This document shows positions 12,101 to 19,269 of a stretch of 23,776 nt of DNA, piece after piece (position 1 is the stretch's first letter; every line of letters starts with the position of its first letter). A program made the position numbers and the translations under genes. The DNA comes from Purshia tridentata (taxonomy: Eukaryota > Streptophyta > Magnoliopsida > Rosales > Rosaceae): contig QANT01006086.1 of the NCBI GenBank assembly GCA_003254885.1, positions 1 to 23,776 on the forward strand, in the 5' to 3' direction. Below the pieces are notes generated by a model, which saw only the letters and a program-made list of their open reading frames with translations, made no database searches and was not told the origin of the DNA.

Positions 12101-12980
12101 TGGCCTATCTCTTGTTTGTGTTACTCAACAATCAAACTTCACATGTATAAGATGGATCTTTTAGTTTTGCCTCGGTTTCGTTTAATTCCTTCTTAGAGTC
12201 AGCTAGTAGTTGATTGCTTGTAATTCTTATTGAAAAGGATTTTATAGTAAATTTGGTGACTGACCTTGTTTTATTTCAGGTTTGGGTGGCGCGGACAGTC
12301 ACGTGATAGCATTGGTACTGTATTATGTGTTGATGATGATGGTATCCTCCGTGTTGGATTTCCTGGAGCCTCCAGAGGATGGAAAGCTGATCCTGCGGAA
12401 ATGGAGAGAGTTGAAGAATTCAAGGTTGGGGATTGGGTTCGTATCCGCCCCACTCTTACAACAGCAAAGCATGGATTAGGATCTGTTACACCTGGGAGCA
12501 TTGGTATTGTGTATTGTATAAGACCAGATAGTAGTCTGTTGTTAGAATTGAGTTATCTTCCAAATCCATGGCATTGTGAACCAGAGGAGGTTGAGCCTGT
12601 AATCCCTTTCAGGGTGAGGGAGATATGTTAGTTTTTATGTTGCATAGACAATTTATAATTTTGTTATTCCCTTTGTTTGATTTCCATAATTCATTTTCAA
12701 ACACTAATACATTGTTGACTTTGAAGATTGGTGACAGGGTATGCGTGAAGCGATCTGTTGCAGAACCTAGGTATGCATGGGGAGGTGAGACCCACCACAG
12801 TGTTGGAAGAGTAAGTGAGATAGAGAATGATGGCCTCCTGGTAATTGAAATTCCAAATCGACCCATACCATGGCAGGCTGATCCTTCTGACATGGAGAAG
12901 GTGGAAGATTTCCAGGTAATATCTAGTTGCTCATTCTTATTATATTTATGATCTTAAAAATCTGGGGTGGCTTTTAATAT

Positions 12981-13019
<39 letters not shown>

Positions 13020-15404
13020 NNTTTTTTTTTTTTTTTTTTTTTTTGTATCTTCATATTGGCATTTCCACCATGAGCAGGTTGGGGATTGGGTTAGAGTCAA
13101 AGCTTCAGTACCCTCCCCCAAATATGGATGGGAGGATATTACAAGGAACAGTGTTGGGATAATTCATAGCTTGGAGGAAGATGGCGATATGGGTGTCGCC
13201 TTCTGCTTCAGGAGCAAGCCTTTTTCTTGTTCAGTCACAGATGTGGAGAAGGTACCCCCTTTTGAAGTGGGACAAGAGATACATGTGATGTCATCTGTTA
13301 CTCAGCCTCGACTTGGTTGGTCAAATGAAAGTCCAGCAACTGTTGGAAAAATAGCTAGAATTGACATGGATGGAGCTTTGAATGTAAGAATGCTTATCTT
13401 ATACACATATATTATATGCAATGTCTTGCATGAGTGATTTCCTTGCAACGATTATTATACAGCAGTCATTGCATATCTTTGCATATCAGATTGATGTGCT
13501 GCCTGGGGACAATTTTTAAATGGGCAACCTGCTACTGTTATTCAAAATTTCATTTGCTTGAGGCCAATTTGATAACGCTTATGCATTTTGTTTTTCAATT
13601 AAAGACAGGAGGAGAGGGAGATAAGAGAGGAGGAAGAATTCATAAAATAGTTTTAAAATAATAAATAAAATAATTTTAAATGGTTTTTATTTTTTAATTT
13701 TAGTTCTATCTATTTTCTTTCATCTCTTACTCTTCTCTCTTCCCCTTCTCTCCTTAACCAAAAAAACAGCAGAAAAAAAAAAACTAAAGACAAAAATTTT
13801 CTTAAACAGCCCTTTTCACAATTCATAAAATAGTTTTAAAATAATAAATAAAATATTTTTAAATGGTTTTTATTTTTTAATTTTAGTTCTCTCTATTTTC
13901 TTTCATCTCTTACTCTTCTCTCCTTAACCAAAAAAACAGCAGAAAAAAAAAAAACTAAAGACAAAAATTTTCTTAAACAGCCCTTTTCACTTTTAGCTAA
14001 AACTGATGGTAGAACTATTTGTTATTCTGCTGGTTCCTTGTGAATGACAACTTCTACAACTGTAAAAGCATAATTCTTTTGTGTGTGCCTGCACGCATCT
14101 AACAACACAGCCGACAGTACCTTTGTCCATTTGTCCTAGTTAAATGTCACTGTGGATGAGATGAGGTTTTGGTTATTTTGATGTAGGTAAAAGTGACTGG
14201 TAGACAGAGCTTGTGGAAAATTTCTCCTGGGGATGCAGAACGACTCTCTGGATTTGAAGTTGGTGACTGGGTACGTTCAAAACCAAGCCTGGGTACTCGA
14301 CCAAGTTATGACTGGAACAGTATTGGAAAGGATAGTTTAGCTGTTGTGCATAGTGTACAAGACACGGGTTATCTGGAGTTGGCTTGCTGTTTCCGTAAAG
14401 GCAGGTGGATGACTCATTACACAGATGTTGAAAAAATTCCATGCTTTAGAGTTGGGCAGTATGTTCGGTTCCGGACTGGACTGGTTGAACCAAGATGGGG
14501 CTGGAGAGGGGCTCAACCTGATTCTCGAGGCATTATAACTAGTGTTCATGCTGATGGGGAAGTGAGAGTGGCCTTCTCAGGTTTGCCAGGGTTGTGGAGA
14601 GGAGATCCTGCGGATCTTGAGATAGAGCAAATGTTTGAAGTTGGAGAGTGGGTGAGGTTAAAAGATCATGCAAATAATTGGAAATCCGTTGGGCCAGGGA
14701 GTGTTGGAGTGGTGCACGGATTAGGATATGAGGGAGATAACTGGGATGGAACCACTTTTGTTGGATTTTGTGGGGAGCAAGAAAAATGGGTTGGGCCTAC
14801 TTGTGATCTTGGAAGGGTGAACAGGCTCATCGTTGGCCAGAAGGTTAGGGTTAAACTGTCTGTCAAGCAGCCAAGATTTGGGTGGTCAGGCCACAGCCAT
14901 GCAAGTGTTGGAACCATATCCGCAATTGATGCTGATGGAAAGATGAGAATATACACACCGGCTGGTTCAAAAGCGTGGATGTTGGATCCATCAGAAGTAG
15001 AACTTGTGGAGGAAGAGGAACTTCACATTGGTGATTGGGTTAGGGTCAAAGCATCGGTTTCAACACCAACCCACCAATGGGGAGAGGTGAATCGTTTGAG
15101 CGTTGGGGTGGTGCATCGGATGGAAAATGAGGAGCTTTGGGTGGCTTTTTGCTTCACGGAGAGGTTGTGGCTTTGCAAGGCATTGGAAATGGAACGGGTT
15201 AGACCTTTTAAAGTGGGGGACAAAGTGAGGATTAGAGAAGGGCTGGTGACCCCACGGTGGGGTTGGGGAATGGAGACACATGCGAGTAAAGGACAGGTGG
15301 TAGGGGTGGATGCAAATGGGAAGCTAAGGATTAAGTTCCGGTGGAGAGAAGGGAGGCCATGGATTGGAGATCCTGCTGATATTTCCCTCGATGAAAGCAC
15401 GTGA
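1198..15404 (+). CDS. KEG: KEG (KEEP ON GOING)-type RING E3 ubiquitin ligase, 16 coding exons, 1630 aa
   Basis: Join of 1198-1949, 4288-4650, 4743-4973, 5189-5314, 5408-5744, 5844-6001, 7995-8152, 9348-9469, 9634-9768, 10031-10155, 10463-10567, 10677-10910, 12280-12613, 12727-12915, 13078-13383, 14187-15404. Every junction is GT-AG, phases agree, and the total is 4893 nt with stop TGA at 15402. Seen: RING (residues 6-51), acidic linker (about 96-113), kinase-like domain (about 145-437), ankyrin repeats (about 472-868), twelve HERC2-like repeats (872-1630). This domain order is diagnostic of plant KEG. Known for the Arabidopsis protein: a trans-Golgi/early-endosome E3 that ubiquitinates ABI5 and related ABA factors, with loss arresting seedlings; the same role here is inferred. 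The start is the first in-frame ATG after an in-frame TGA at 1168. No frameshift or premature stop was seen. Exon edges come from eye alignment to the remembered Arabidopsis protein, not from transcripts. Confidence 0.95.
1950..4287 (+). other. KEG intron 1 (2338 bp)
   Basis: Donor gttttg, acceptor tttgtag. It holds a (GT)n tract at 2034-2048, the repeated segment 3291-3411, and an (AT)n tract near 4158-4170. Small open frames inside have no gene-like features. Nothing else is recognised. Confidence 0.85.
3291..3411 (+). repeat. Intron 1 copy of the dispersed direct repeat (121 bp)
   Basis: Same-orientation partner of 44-191. It keeps a single AGCTGTATCAA at 3370-3380, so it shows the unexpanded state of the site. 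No ORF or known element boundary is seen at either end. Confidence 0.85.
4288..4650 (+). CDS. KEG: KEG exon 2: kinase-like C-lobe, catalytic loop
   Basis: Residues 251-372, joined to exon 1 through an Arg codon split AG/A. The catalytic-loop segment reads CMNLKPSN in place of HRDLKPSN, so the usual catalytic Asp is Asn272 (codon 4349-4351). The metal-binding motif is Asp290-Tyr-Gly instead of DFG. APE (329-331, as AAPEAW) and the DxWSFG block (Asp355) are intact. The Arabidopsis orthologue, as I recall it, has the same CMN and DYG substitutions, so this is likely ancestral rather than damage. The exon ends in phase 2 inside a Pro codon at 4650. Confidence 0.93.
4743..4973 (+). CDS. KEG: KEG exon 3: end of kinase-like domain
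   Basis: Residues 372-449. It begins after the gtgcag acceptor and completes a Pro codon. It carries the C-terminal kinase helices, including the block GVGIPRELWKMIGECLQFK that is nearly identical to Arabidopsis KEG, and ends in a Ser/Pro-rich linker (IPRSPPASPD). The donor at 4974 is gtaag. Without splicing, an in-frame TAA would follow at once, so splicing here is required for the ankyrin region to be translated. Confidence 0.93.
5189..5314 (+). CDS. KEG: KEG exon 4: linker and first ankyrin helix
   Basis: Residues 449-491. This is the least conserved part: a Ser/Asn-rich linker, then ILHRLVSEGDVCGVR, which starts the ankyrin region (the ILHRLV helix is typical). It is bounded by the acceptor aacacag and the donor gtgagt; both ends are phase 2. 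There was no long ORF here, so the call rests on splice phase and on similarity at its 3' end to the Arabidopsis protein. Confidence 0.85.
5408..5744 (+). CDS. KEG: KEG exon 5: ankyrin repeats
   Basis: Residues 491-603. It contains at least three ankyrin units with the canonical GQTALHLACRRGSAELVEAI, a second unit beginning DKDGDPPLVFAL, and a third with VAHVCAYHGQPDCMR. It ends in phase 0 at the CGT codon before gtaggt. The following 99-nt intron has no in-frame stop (see findings). Confidence 0.93.
5844..6001 (+). CDS. KEG: KEG exon 6: ankyrin repeats
   Basis: Residues 604-656. It carries ELLMAGADPNAVDEEGESVL and the AVAKKYTDCALVVLENGG segment, both close to Arabidopsis KEG. The acceptor is ctatcag and the donor gtaagt. 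It ends in phase 2 within a Thr codon completed by exon 7 almost 2 kb downstream. Confidence 0.93.
7150..7500. repeat. Probable decayed transposon-derived repeat in intron 6
   Basis: The text (for example GGGACCAAGAAATACGGGTC followed by AAAGTTCATGGGGCATTGCTG) resembles high-copy, non-coding repeats I associate with plant MITE-like or truncated elements. I found no clear terminal inverted repeats or target duplication, so family and borders are uncertain. Confidence 0.35.
7507..7556. repeat. Imperfect 20-bp direct repeat around a T6GGCC spacer
   Basis: TTGATAATTACAATGGCATT (7507-7526) and TTGATTATTACAATGGCATT (7537-7556) match 19/20 and flank the 10-nt spacer TTTTTTGGCC. The layout resembles 121-160. 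Confidence 0.85.
7995..8152 (+). CDS. KEG: KEG exon 7: ankyrin repeats
   Basis: Residues 656-709. It continues as TPLHLCVATWNVAVVRRWVE and ends with PSPVGTALCMAAALKKDHE. The acceptor is tatcgtag at 7994 and the donor is gtaat at 8153. The upstream open frame from 7918 is intronic read-through and not part of the protein. Confidence 0.92.
8667..8895 (+). repeat. Tandem duplication, unit 1 (229 bp)
   Basis: Begins AACTATGGACGCAG and ends CCCATGTCATTTTT. Apart from the microsatellite it differs from unit 2 by only a handful of substitutions. It contains an uninterrupted short (CT)n tract at about 8826-8845. Confidence 0.95.
8896..9164 (+). repeat. Tandem duplication, unit 2 (269 bp) with expanded CT tract
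   Basis: Head-to-tail copy of 8667-8895. The 40-bp length difference lies in the CT microsatellite (about 9053-9113), which is interrupted and longer than in unit 1. The near identity elsewhere indicates a recent event. Confidence 0.95.
9348..9469 (+). CDS. KEG: KEG exon 8: ankyrin repeats
   Basis: Residues 709-749. It encodes EGREMVHILLASGADATAQD followed by the textbook ankyrin unit HGRTALHTASMANDVELVK. The acceptor is gcttgtag and the donor gtatgc. It ends in phase 0. Confidence 0.93.
9634..9768 (+). CDS. KEG: KEG exon 9: ankyrin repeat, frame-neutral exon
   Basis: Residues 750-794 (45 codons, phase 0 at both ends). It encodes IILDAGVDVNIRNVQNTIPL and the helix pair to NLQ. Skipping this exon would keep the frame but remove a little more than one ankyrin unit. 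Confidence 0.93.
10031..10155 (+). CDS. KEG: KEG exon 10: ankyrin repeat
   Basis: Residues 795-836. It starts DDEGDNAFHIAADAAKMIRE, nearly identical to Arabidopsis KEG, and continues through the helix ending in AAVEARNH. The acceptor is ttatcag and the donor gtaagt; it ends in phase 2 in a Ser codon. Confidence 0.93.
10463..10567 (+). CDS. KEG: KEG exon 11: last ankyrin unit and linker to HERC2 repeats
   Basis: Residues 836-871. It encodes GKTLRDFLETLPREWISEDL and the helix MEALINRGVYL, the conserved end of the ankyrin region. The acceptor is gatgacag, the donor gtgag, and it ends in phase 2 in an Ile codon. It was found by splice phase and protein similarity because it is too short to stand out as an open frame. 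Confidence 0.9.
10677..10910 (+). CDS. KEG: KEG exon 12: HERC2-like repeat 1 and start of repeat 2
   Basis: Residues 871-949. Repeat 1 begins FEVGDWVKFKR at 872, and repeat 2 begins near 933 with GQHVQLK. Such repeats were named for similarity to the human HERC2 protein; in KEG they are thought to bind substrates such as ABI5. The exon ends in phase 2 within an Arg codon, and the retained intron would stop shortly after (TAA at 10921). Confidence 0.94.
10911..12279 (+). other. KEG intron 12 (1369 bp)
   Basis: Donor gtttaa, acceptor ttatttcag; AT-rich. I see no repeat, RNA gene or open frame that I would support. Confidence 0.85.
12280..12613 (+). CDS. KEG: KEG exon 13: HERC2-like repeats 2 and 3
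   Basis: Residues 949-1060. It opens FGWRGQSRDSIGTV, finishing repeat 2. Repeat 3 starts at Phe996 (FKVGDWVRIR), and the exon closes with PFR, the first residues of repeat 4. Acceptor ttatttcag, donor gtgagg, phase 0 end. Confidence 0.94.
12727..12915 (+). CDS. KEG: KEG exon 14: HERC2-like repeat 4, one-repeat exon
   Basis: Residues 1061-1123, 63 codons, phase 0 on both sides. The exon starts IGDRVCVKR and ends DFQ, so it spans one repeat length almost exactly, shifted by two residues from the repeat edge. The acceptor is ctttgaag (less pyrimidine-rich than its neighbours) and the donor is gtaat. Confidence 0.94.
12983..13044. repeat. Poly-T tract with two undetermined bases (intron 14)
   Basis: 37 T, then NN at 13020-13021, then 23 T. 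The true length is probably unresolved in the assembly. It lies 33 bp upstream of the exon 15 acceptor, so it may act as an extreme polypyrimidine tract. Confidence 0.95.
13078..13383 (+). CDS. KEG: KEG exon 15: HERC2-like repeats 5 and 6
   Basis: Residues 1124-1225. It starts VGDWVRVKASVPSPKYGW (repeat 5). Repeat 6 starts at Phe1185 with the even-type PRLGW motif. Acceptor gagcag, donor gtaag, phase 0 at both ends. The preceding intron holds a long poly-T run with two undetermined bases, so only the intron length is in doubt, not the exon. Confidence 0.94.
13637..13819 (+). repeat. Tandem duplication in intron 15, unit 1 (183 bp)
   Basis: Begins AATTCATAAAATAG and ends CAGCCCTTTTCAC. It matches unit 2 except for a short extra CT-rich segment (within about 13735-13752) and a few single-base differences. 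Confidence 0.95.
13820..13990 (+). repeat. Tandem duplication in intron 15, unit 2 (171 bp)
   Basis: Head-to-tail copy of 13637-13819 lacking about 13 bp of the CT-rich part. It ends at the same CAGCCCTTTTCAC, after which similarity stops. Confidence 0.95.
14187..15404 (+). CDS. KEG: KEG exon 16: HERC2-like repeats 6 (end) to 12 and stop
   Basis: Residues 1226-1630 and stop TGA. It finishes repeat 6 (VTGRQSLWKISPGDAE) and carries repeats 7-12, starting near residues 1248, 1312, 1375, 1439, 1504 and 1566. Repeat 9 is atypical: it lacks the central P-x-x-G-W motif and has an insertion with GYEGDNWDG. This long exon, uninterrupted for 1218 nt, is typical of the 3' end of plant KEG genes. The C-terminus ends DPADISLDEST. 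Confidence 0.96.
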   Translation, partial: VKVTGRQSLWKISPGDAERLSGFEVGDWVRSKPSLGTRPSYDWNSIGKDSLAVVHSVQDTGYLELACCFRKGRWMTHYTDVEKIPCFRVGQYVRFRTGLVEPRWGWRGAQPDSRGIITSVHADGEVRVAFSGLPGLWRGDPADLEIEQMFEVGEWVRLKDHANNWKSVGPGSVGVVHGLGYEGDNWDGTTFVGFCGEQEKWVGPTCDLGRVNRLIVGQKVRVKLSVKQPRFGWSGHSHASVGTISAIDADGKMRIYTPAGSKAWMLDPSEVELVEEEELHIGDWVRVKASVSTPTHQWGEVNRLSVGVVHRMENEELWVAFCFTERLWLCKALEMERVRPFKVGDKVRIREGLVTPRWGWGMETHASKGQVVGVDANGKLRIKFRWREGRPWIGDPADISLDEST

Positions 15405-16000
15405 CACAACTTATGCTCCTTTCAATTGGATCCTCTGCTTTCCGGGTTTGTGCCCGGCTTGTGCAGATATATGGGAATGCCATTGTTACTGCACCATGCA
15501 GTCAGATCTGCTTGGAAACTATACCTTTGTTGTAATGGGTTCTGAAGGGACATTTTATTTACTGTTAATACAGAAGAGTACAAGAGATGGATAGATAGGA
15601 AATGGGGACATTGGCTTGCATTACTGTTAATTACAGGAGACACAAGGTAGGTGGTAAAGAGAAAAGGTGGCATTTTGCCATTTGTGTTTCATAGTTGTGT
15701 TGACAAGCTTTTGAGGTATATATATAAGGTTATTTATATTGCTGTACAAATTGAACCCTTAATCTTGTTACTTTATACATTTTTTACTCCTTTTTGGAAC
15801 CTCTTCTGGTCTGCGTTTTATCTTTCCTTGAACGAATTGGCAGCAATGTAGTGTTTCCTAAAGTACAGTACAACCAAAAGAAAACTGGGATTCAGGTGTT
15901 TCAATGAAAAATCAAGCCTTTTATATTTTTATTTTTTAATGTATTTGGTTGCATTTGGGACAGAGTATGTAATCCCTTTACCTGCTGCTTGAATCAAGTG
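15405..16000 (+). other. Probable KEG 3' UTR and immediate downstream sequence
   Basis: Follows the stop codon with T-rich sequence. I found no canonical AATAAA signal here, which is common in plants, so the poly(A) site cannot be placed. The small open frames at 15364-15594 and 15651-15851 overlap the coding end or this UTR and are not supported as genes. Confidence 0.45.
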
Positions 16001-16900
16001 AATAACAATCACAAGCTGACACGTGGTAATTTTAGGTTAAAGTAAACTAACTGATTACCTTTAATGTTAAAAGTCATAATTGCGTATGGTAACGCAAGTT
16101 ATTCACCTCTCTTCTAGGTTAGTTCTTGGCGTCTTTTAGGTTTTTATGTTGCTTTTCGTGTTTCGTAGGTTTAAACATGCAAAAAATGTAAATCAAGCAT
16201 TTAGAAGTGATTTTCAGCCGAAAAGAAGTTTTCTTAATTCGAGGATTTGTCGAGTTTTCCAAGTCACATGAGGAAATCAAGTTCCAAGAATCAAGAAAGT
16301 GAATTTTGAAGTTTTCAAACTAGGAAAATATGAGAATTGGTCAAACCAAGAAACACTGAAATCCTAGTGAAATGAGAATTCCTAGTCATACAAGGAAAGA
16401 TTAAGCCTAGAAACATCATTGTTCGAGTCATATTTGAGGTTTCTTAGTTGGAGCAAGAAATCCTAGTTGAACTAGGAAATTGTTTGAATTGAAATTTTGC
16501 TCATAGGCCAATATATTTAAGGTTGCAATCTAATGGCTGAAGTGAGTTTTGGTTGAAATAATATGATAGATGCCCTTTTGTGATATGATTTAATATAAAT
16601 TTAGGCTATGATTTTAAGGTCGAGTTCTAGTACTTCGGCCGATACTAAAATTAGGTCGTAGCCTGATGACCAAATAAAGCCAAATATTGGGCTTTGAGAT
16701 AATTTATATCATTATCTTGATTCTAGCCTAGGTCGACTTCTATTTTGGCCAAATTATGAAGTGAAGTAATATTTAGGTTGATTGCTCTTACAACCAGTAA
16801 CCACATGAATGACTGTATACATATAGCAATCTCACCTAGTTGATGGCCATAGCCAAGCTTGATTGCGACCAAGCTATTCCAACTAAGCATGGAAGCAACC
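16001..16900. other. Intergenic sequence without recognised features
   Basis: AT-rich with repeated phrases such as AAATCCTAGT and CTAGGAAA between 16300 and 16500. No open frame of note and no RNA gene were seen. An ABRE/G-box-like ACACGTGG occurs at 16019-16026, but in an unassigned context. Confidence 0.4.
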
Positions 16901-17366
16901 TATGTTGACAAGGAAGCTTCAACCGCAGTCTTTGAAGATGACTCAAAAGCATCATGAAAGTCAACTCAATGCCCGAGAACGATGAGCCACGGCTGATGGC
17001 CTAATTGTGAACTTCCATATTCATTCAATCTTCTCATATCAAGAGCACATTGATTTTCAGACTTTAATGATAAAGATCTTATTTTCAAGCCCAAGTCTAC
17101 ACCAAGCTAACTATTGGAAAATTTTGGATTTTCTTAGAAACCAAGTCAAGAGGATGGGATCTTATCTTATTAAAGCTGAGATCTTGTCCTAAAGCTCAGA
17201 GATTAACTAGAAGATTTCTTTGAGGACAAGTAATGGCCCCGCCCATTAGTGGTGTCTTTAAACCCTATAAATGCAAGTTATTGGAGAAGCACAATGAAAC
17301 CAATCAATTAACAATCAAACCCCCAATCACAAATATCATTCAAGCTTTTTCAAGCTTCTCAACTAT
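16900..17366 (+). mobile_element. Possible LTR-retrotransposon remnant (LTR promoter-like)
   Basis: The segment TTTCTTTGAGGACAAGTAAT (17217-17236) recalls the end of Ty3-type polyproteins next to the polypurine tract. After it comes a TATA-like CCTATAAATGC near 17262-17272 and then a CA-rich leader. No gag or pol is present and no second LTR was found, so this is a tentative reading. Confidence 0.3.
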
Positions 17367-19227
17367 TGTCATGCCCCGAAAACTGGGCACATGAGATTTA
17401 AGAATATACAAACCTTGTATTTGAATGAGCTAAAATTGTATACAAAATGTATTTCAAAATCATTTTTATGAAAATACAAGTTATATAAAAATCAAATAAA
17501 ATATCAGAGTGCCAGCTTGCCATGTCCTCTTCCCCTCTGCTTCCTCAGTCTGCTCAGCCTGCAAAACCATAATCATACTACACCATATCCAATGGTGCAC
17601 AGGGTTAAATCACAAACCCAGTAAACTCACTAGAGTGCGTATGAGTGAATAAACAATAAGCCTCAACAACTCAACAATAATCAAATTATCAGCTTAAACA
17701 AGCATAACCACAATTTTAGCATAATAAATCGTATGCTAACACTTCAATAATCACTTAATTTCCATGGCCGATCCAAATTGGCCAACTACAACCGATTCTC
17801 GGTTGATCATTACAACGAGAACGTCCATATCTAATTGTATAATTTGGGCTTACCATTGTACCATTACCATAGCACACCTAGGCTCACAGCCAAATCCTAG
17901 GATTGATGTACGCTTTGGTGCACTGCACACGTACAATTATTGATGAACTCTCGACCTATTAGGTCCAATGACTCATTCCAGCTCACCTGGCCTACCATTC
18001 ACTTCTGGCTAATTAAAAGCCTATTTCACAAATGTTAACCTCGATAATCATTTAGATCAATCTTATTCTCCTATCCAAACTTACGACTTATTCTATTCTG
18101 GTCAAACCGTTAAACTCAGGATTCACTATCCTTCAATTCAATCCTAGACTTTCCAATCCTAGCACACAAGCAATCAATTGGAAACAGAAAGCAGGCAATC
18201 TCAAGTCTAACAGCAATACTCATTCCATAATTTAACAATTAGAATGAACCAACTTAATTCAATCACTCACAGAGTTTAGAGGTCAAGACAGATTGACTAG
18301 TTCATGTCGACCATGTGAAATGACCAAAATGCCCTGAAACGGCCACACTTTCTCGGAATCTCAAATCTGGCAGTACGACGGCATTTGAAATAGAAGTCCT
18401 GAGTCCATGGTACCAGTTAAGACCAAACAATTCAACCAAAAACTCAAGGTTCACAAAAATATGTCGTTTAACAACCAAAACAGCGACTGCCACCACAGTC
18501 GATAGTTGCCCAGCCACAAACAAATCACAGAAAACTAACCACAACCTTGGGTGACTGGCCAGAGGCTAGAATTCATGAATTTGAGTCACCAGCACCACCA
18601 CATGTGAGGAACTCGCAATGGCTGGTAGCAGCTAATTTGCAAAATTCCCAAACTTGAAATTAACCACAACCAAACACATGGGCACGTAGAGGAGTTTGAG
18701 AGGACCAACTCTCATACTTGGATTGGCAACCAAAAGCCACTGGAAAAAGAGGAAATCGACCAGAGAATCCGCGGCCTTCCAACTGTTGATTCGCCGTCAT
18801 GCGAACTCTAATGGACGGTCAAAAGGCACCACCATGACGGGCTTGACGAGAGGAAGAAGATTGGTCCAGTAGTGGGAGGTCACACTGCTATTAGAAACGA
18901 TGAATCAATGCTGGTGAGCCAAGCACGGGTTAGACTAGCTTTTCCCAATCTGAGTAGTTTCCAGACAAAAGAAGGCCAAGGGACGTTGGAGGAGAGAGAG
19001 ACAAGGAGTTCTTGGCTTTCCGAGTTGCCAGTCCCCTCCAAACGTGCACCCATGCTCTGGTGCAAGCTCTAGAGGAAGTGAATGTGCGAGAGAGAGAAAA
19101 GGGCGCAAGAGGAGAGAGAGAAAGTCACACATGAGGCTTTTTAAATAACAATTAAACTGCCTTTGAGTTTAAAATATCCCTTTTTAAATTTACCAAATCA
19201 TCCCTCACTTCACATGTTTGTATCTCT

Positions 19228-19264
19228 CAAACCATAACTCCAATTGACGCATACTTTGTGCCTA
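19228..19264. repeat. Internal repeat, copy A (37 bp)
   Basis: Matches 21215-21251 at 29 of 37 positions (CAAACC...TTTGTGCCTA) in the same orientation. Both are preceded by GAGGAGAGAGA about 110 bp upstream, so the homology is longer than the 37-bp core. Confidence 0.7.
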
Positions 19265-19269
19265 CAGCC

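Larger units (their letters stand above)
13384..14186 (+). other. KEG intron 15 (803 bp)
   Basis: Donor gtaag, acceptor gatgtag. Its centre is a two-copy tandem duplication (13637-13990). No coding sequence is supported. Confidence 0.85.

Noticed and set aside
14666-15409. Minus-strand frames of 73-128 codons under exon 16
   Set aside because: Shadows of the HERC2-repeat coding frame, made open by its Trp/Gly-rich codons.
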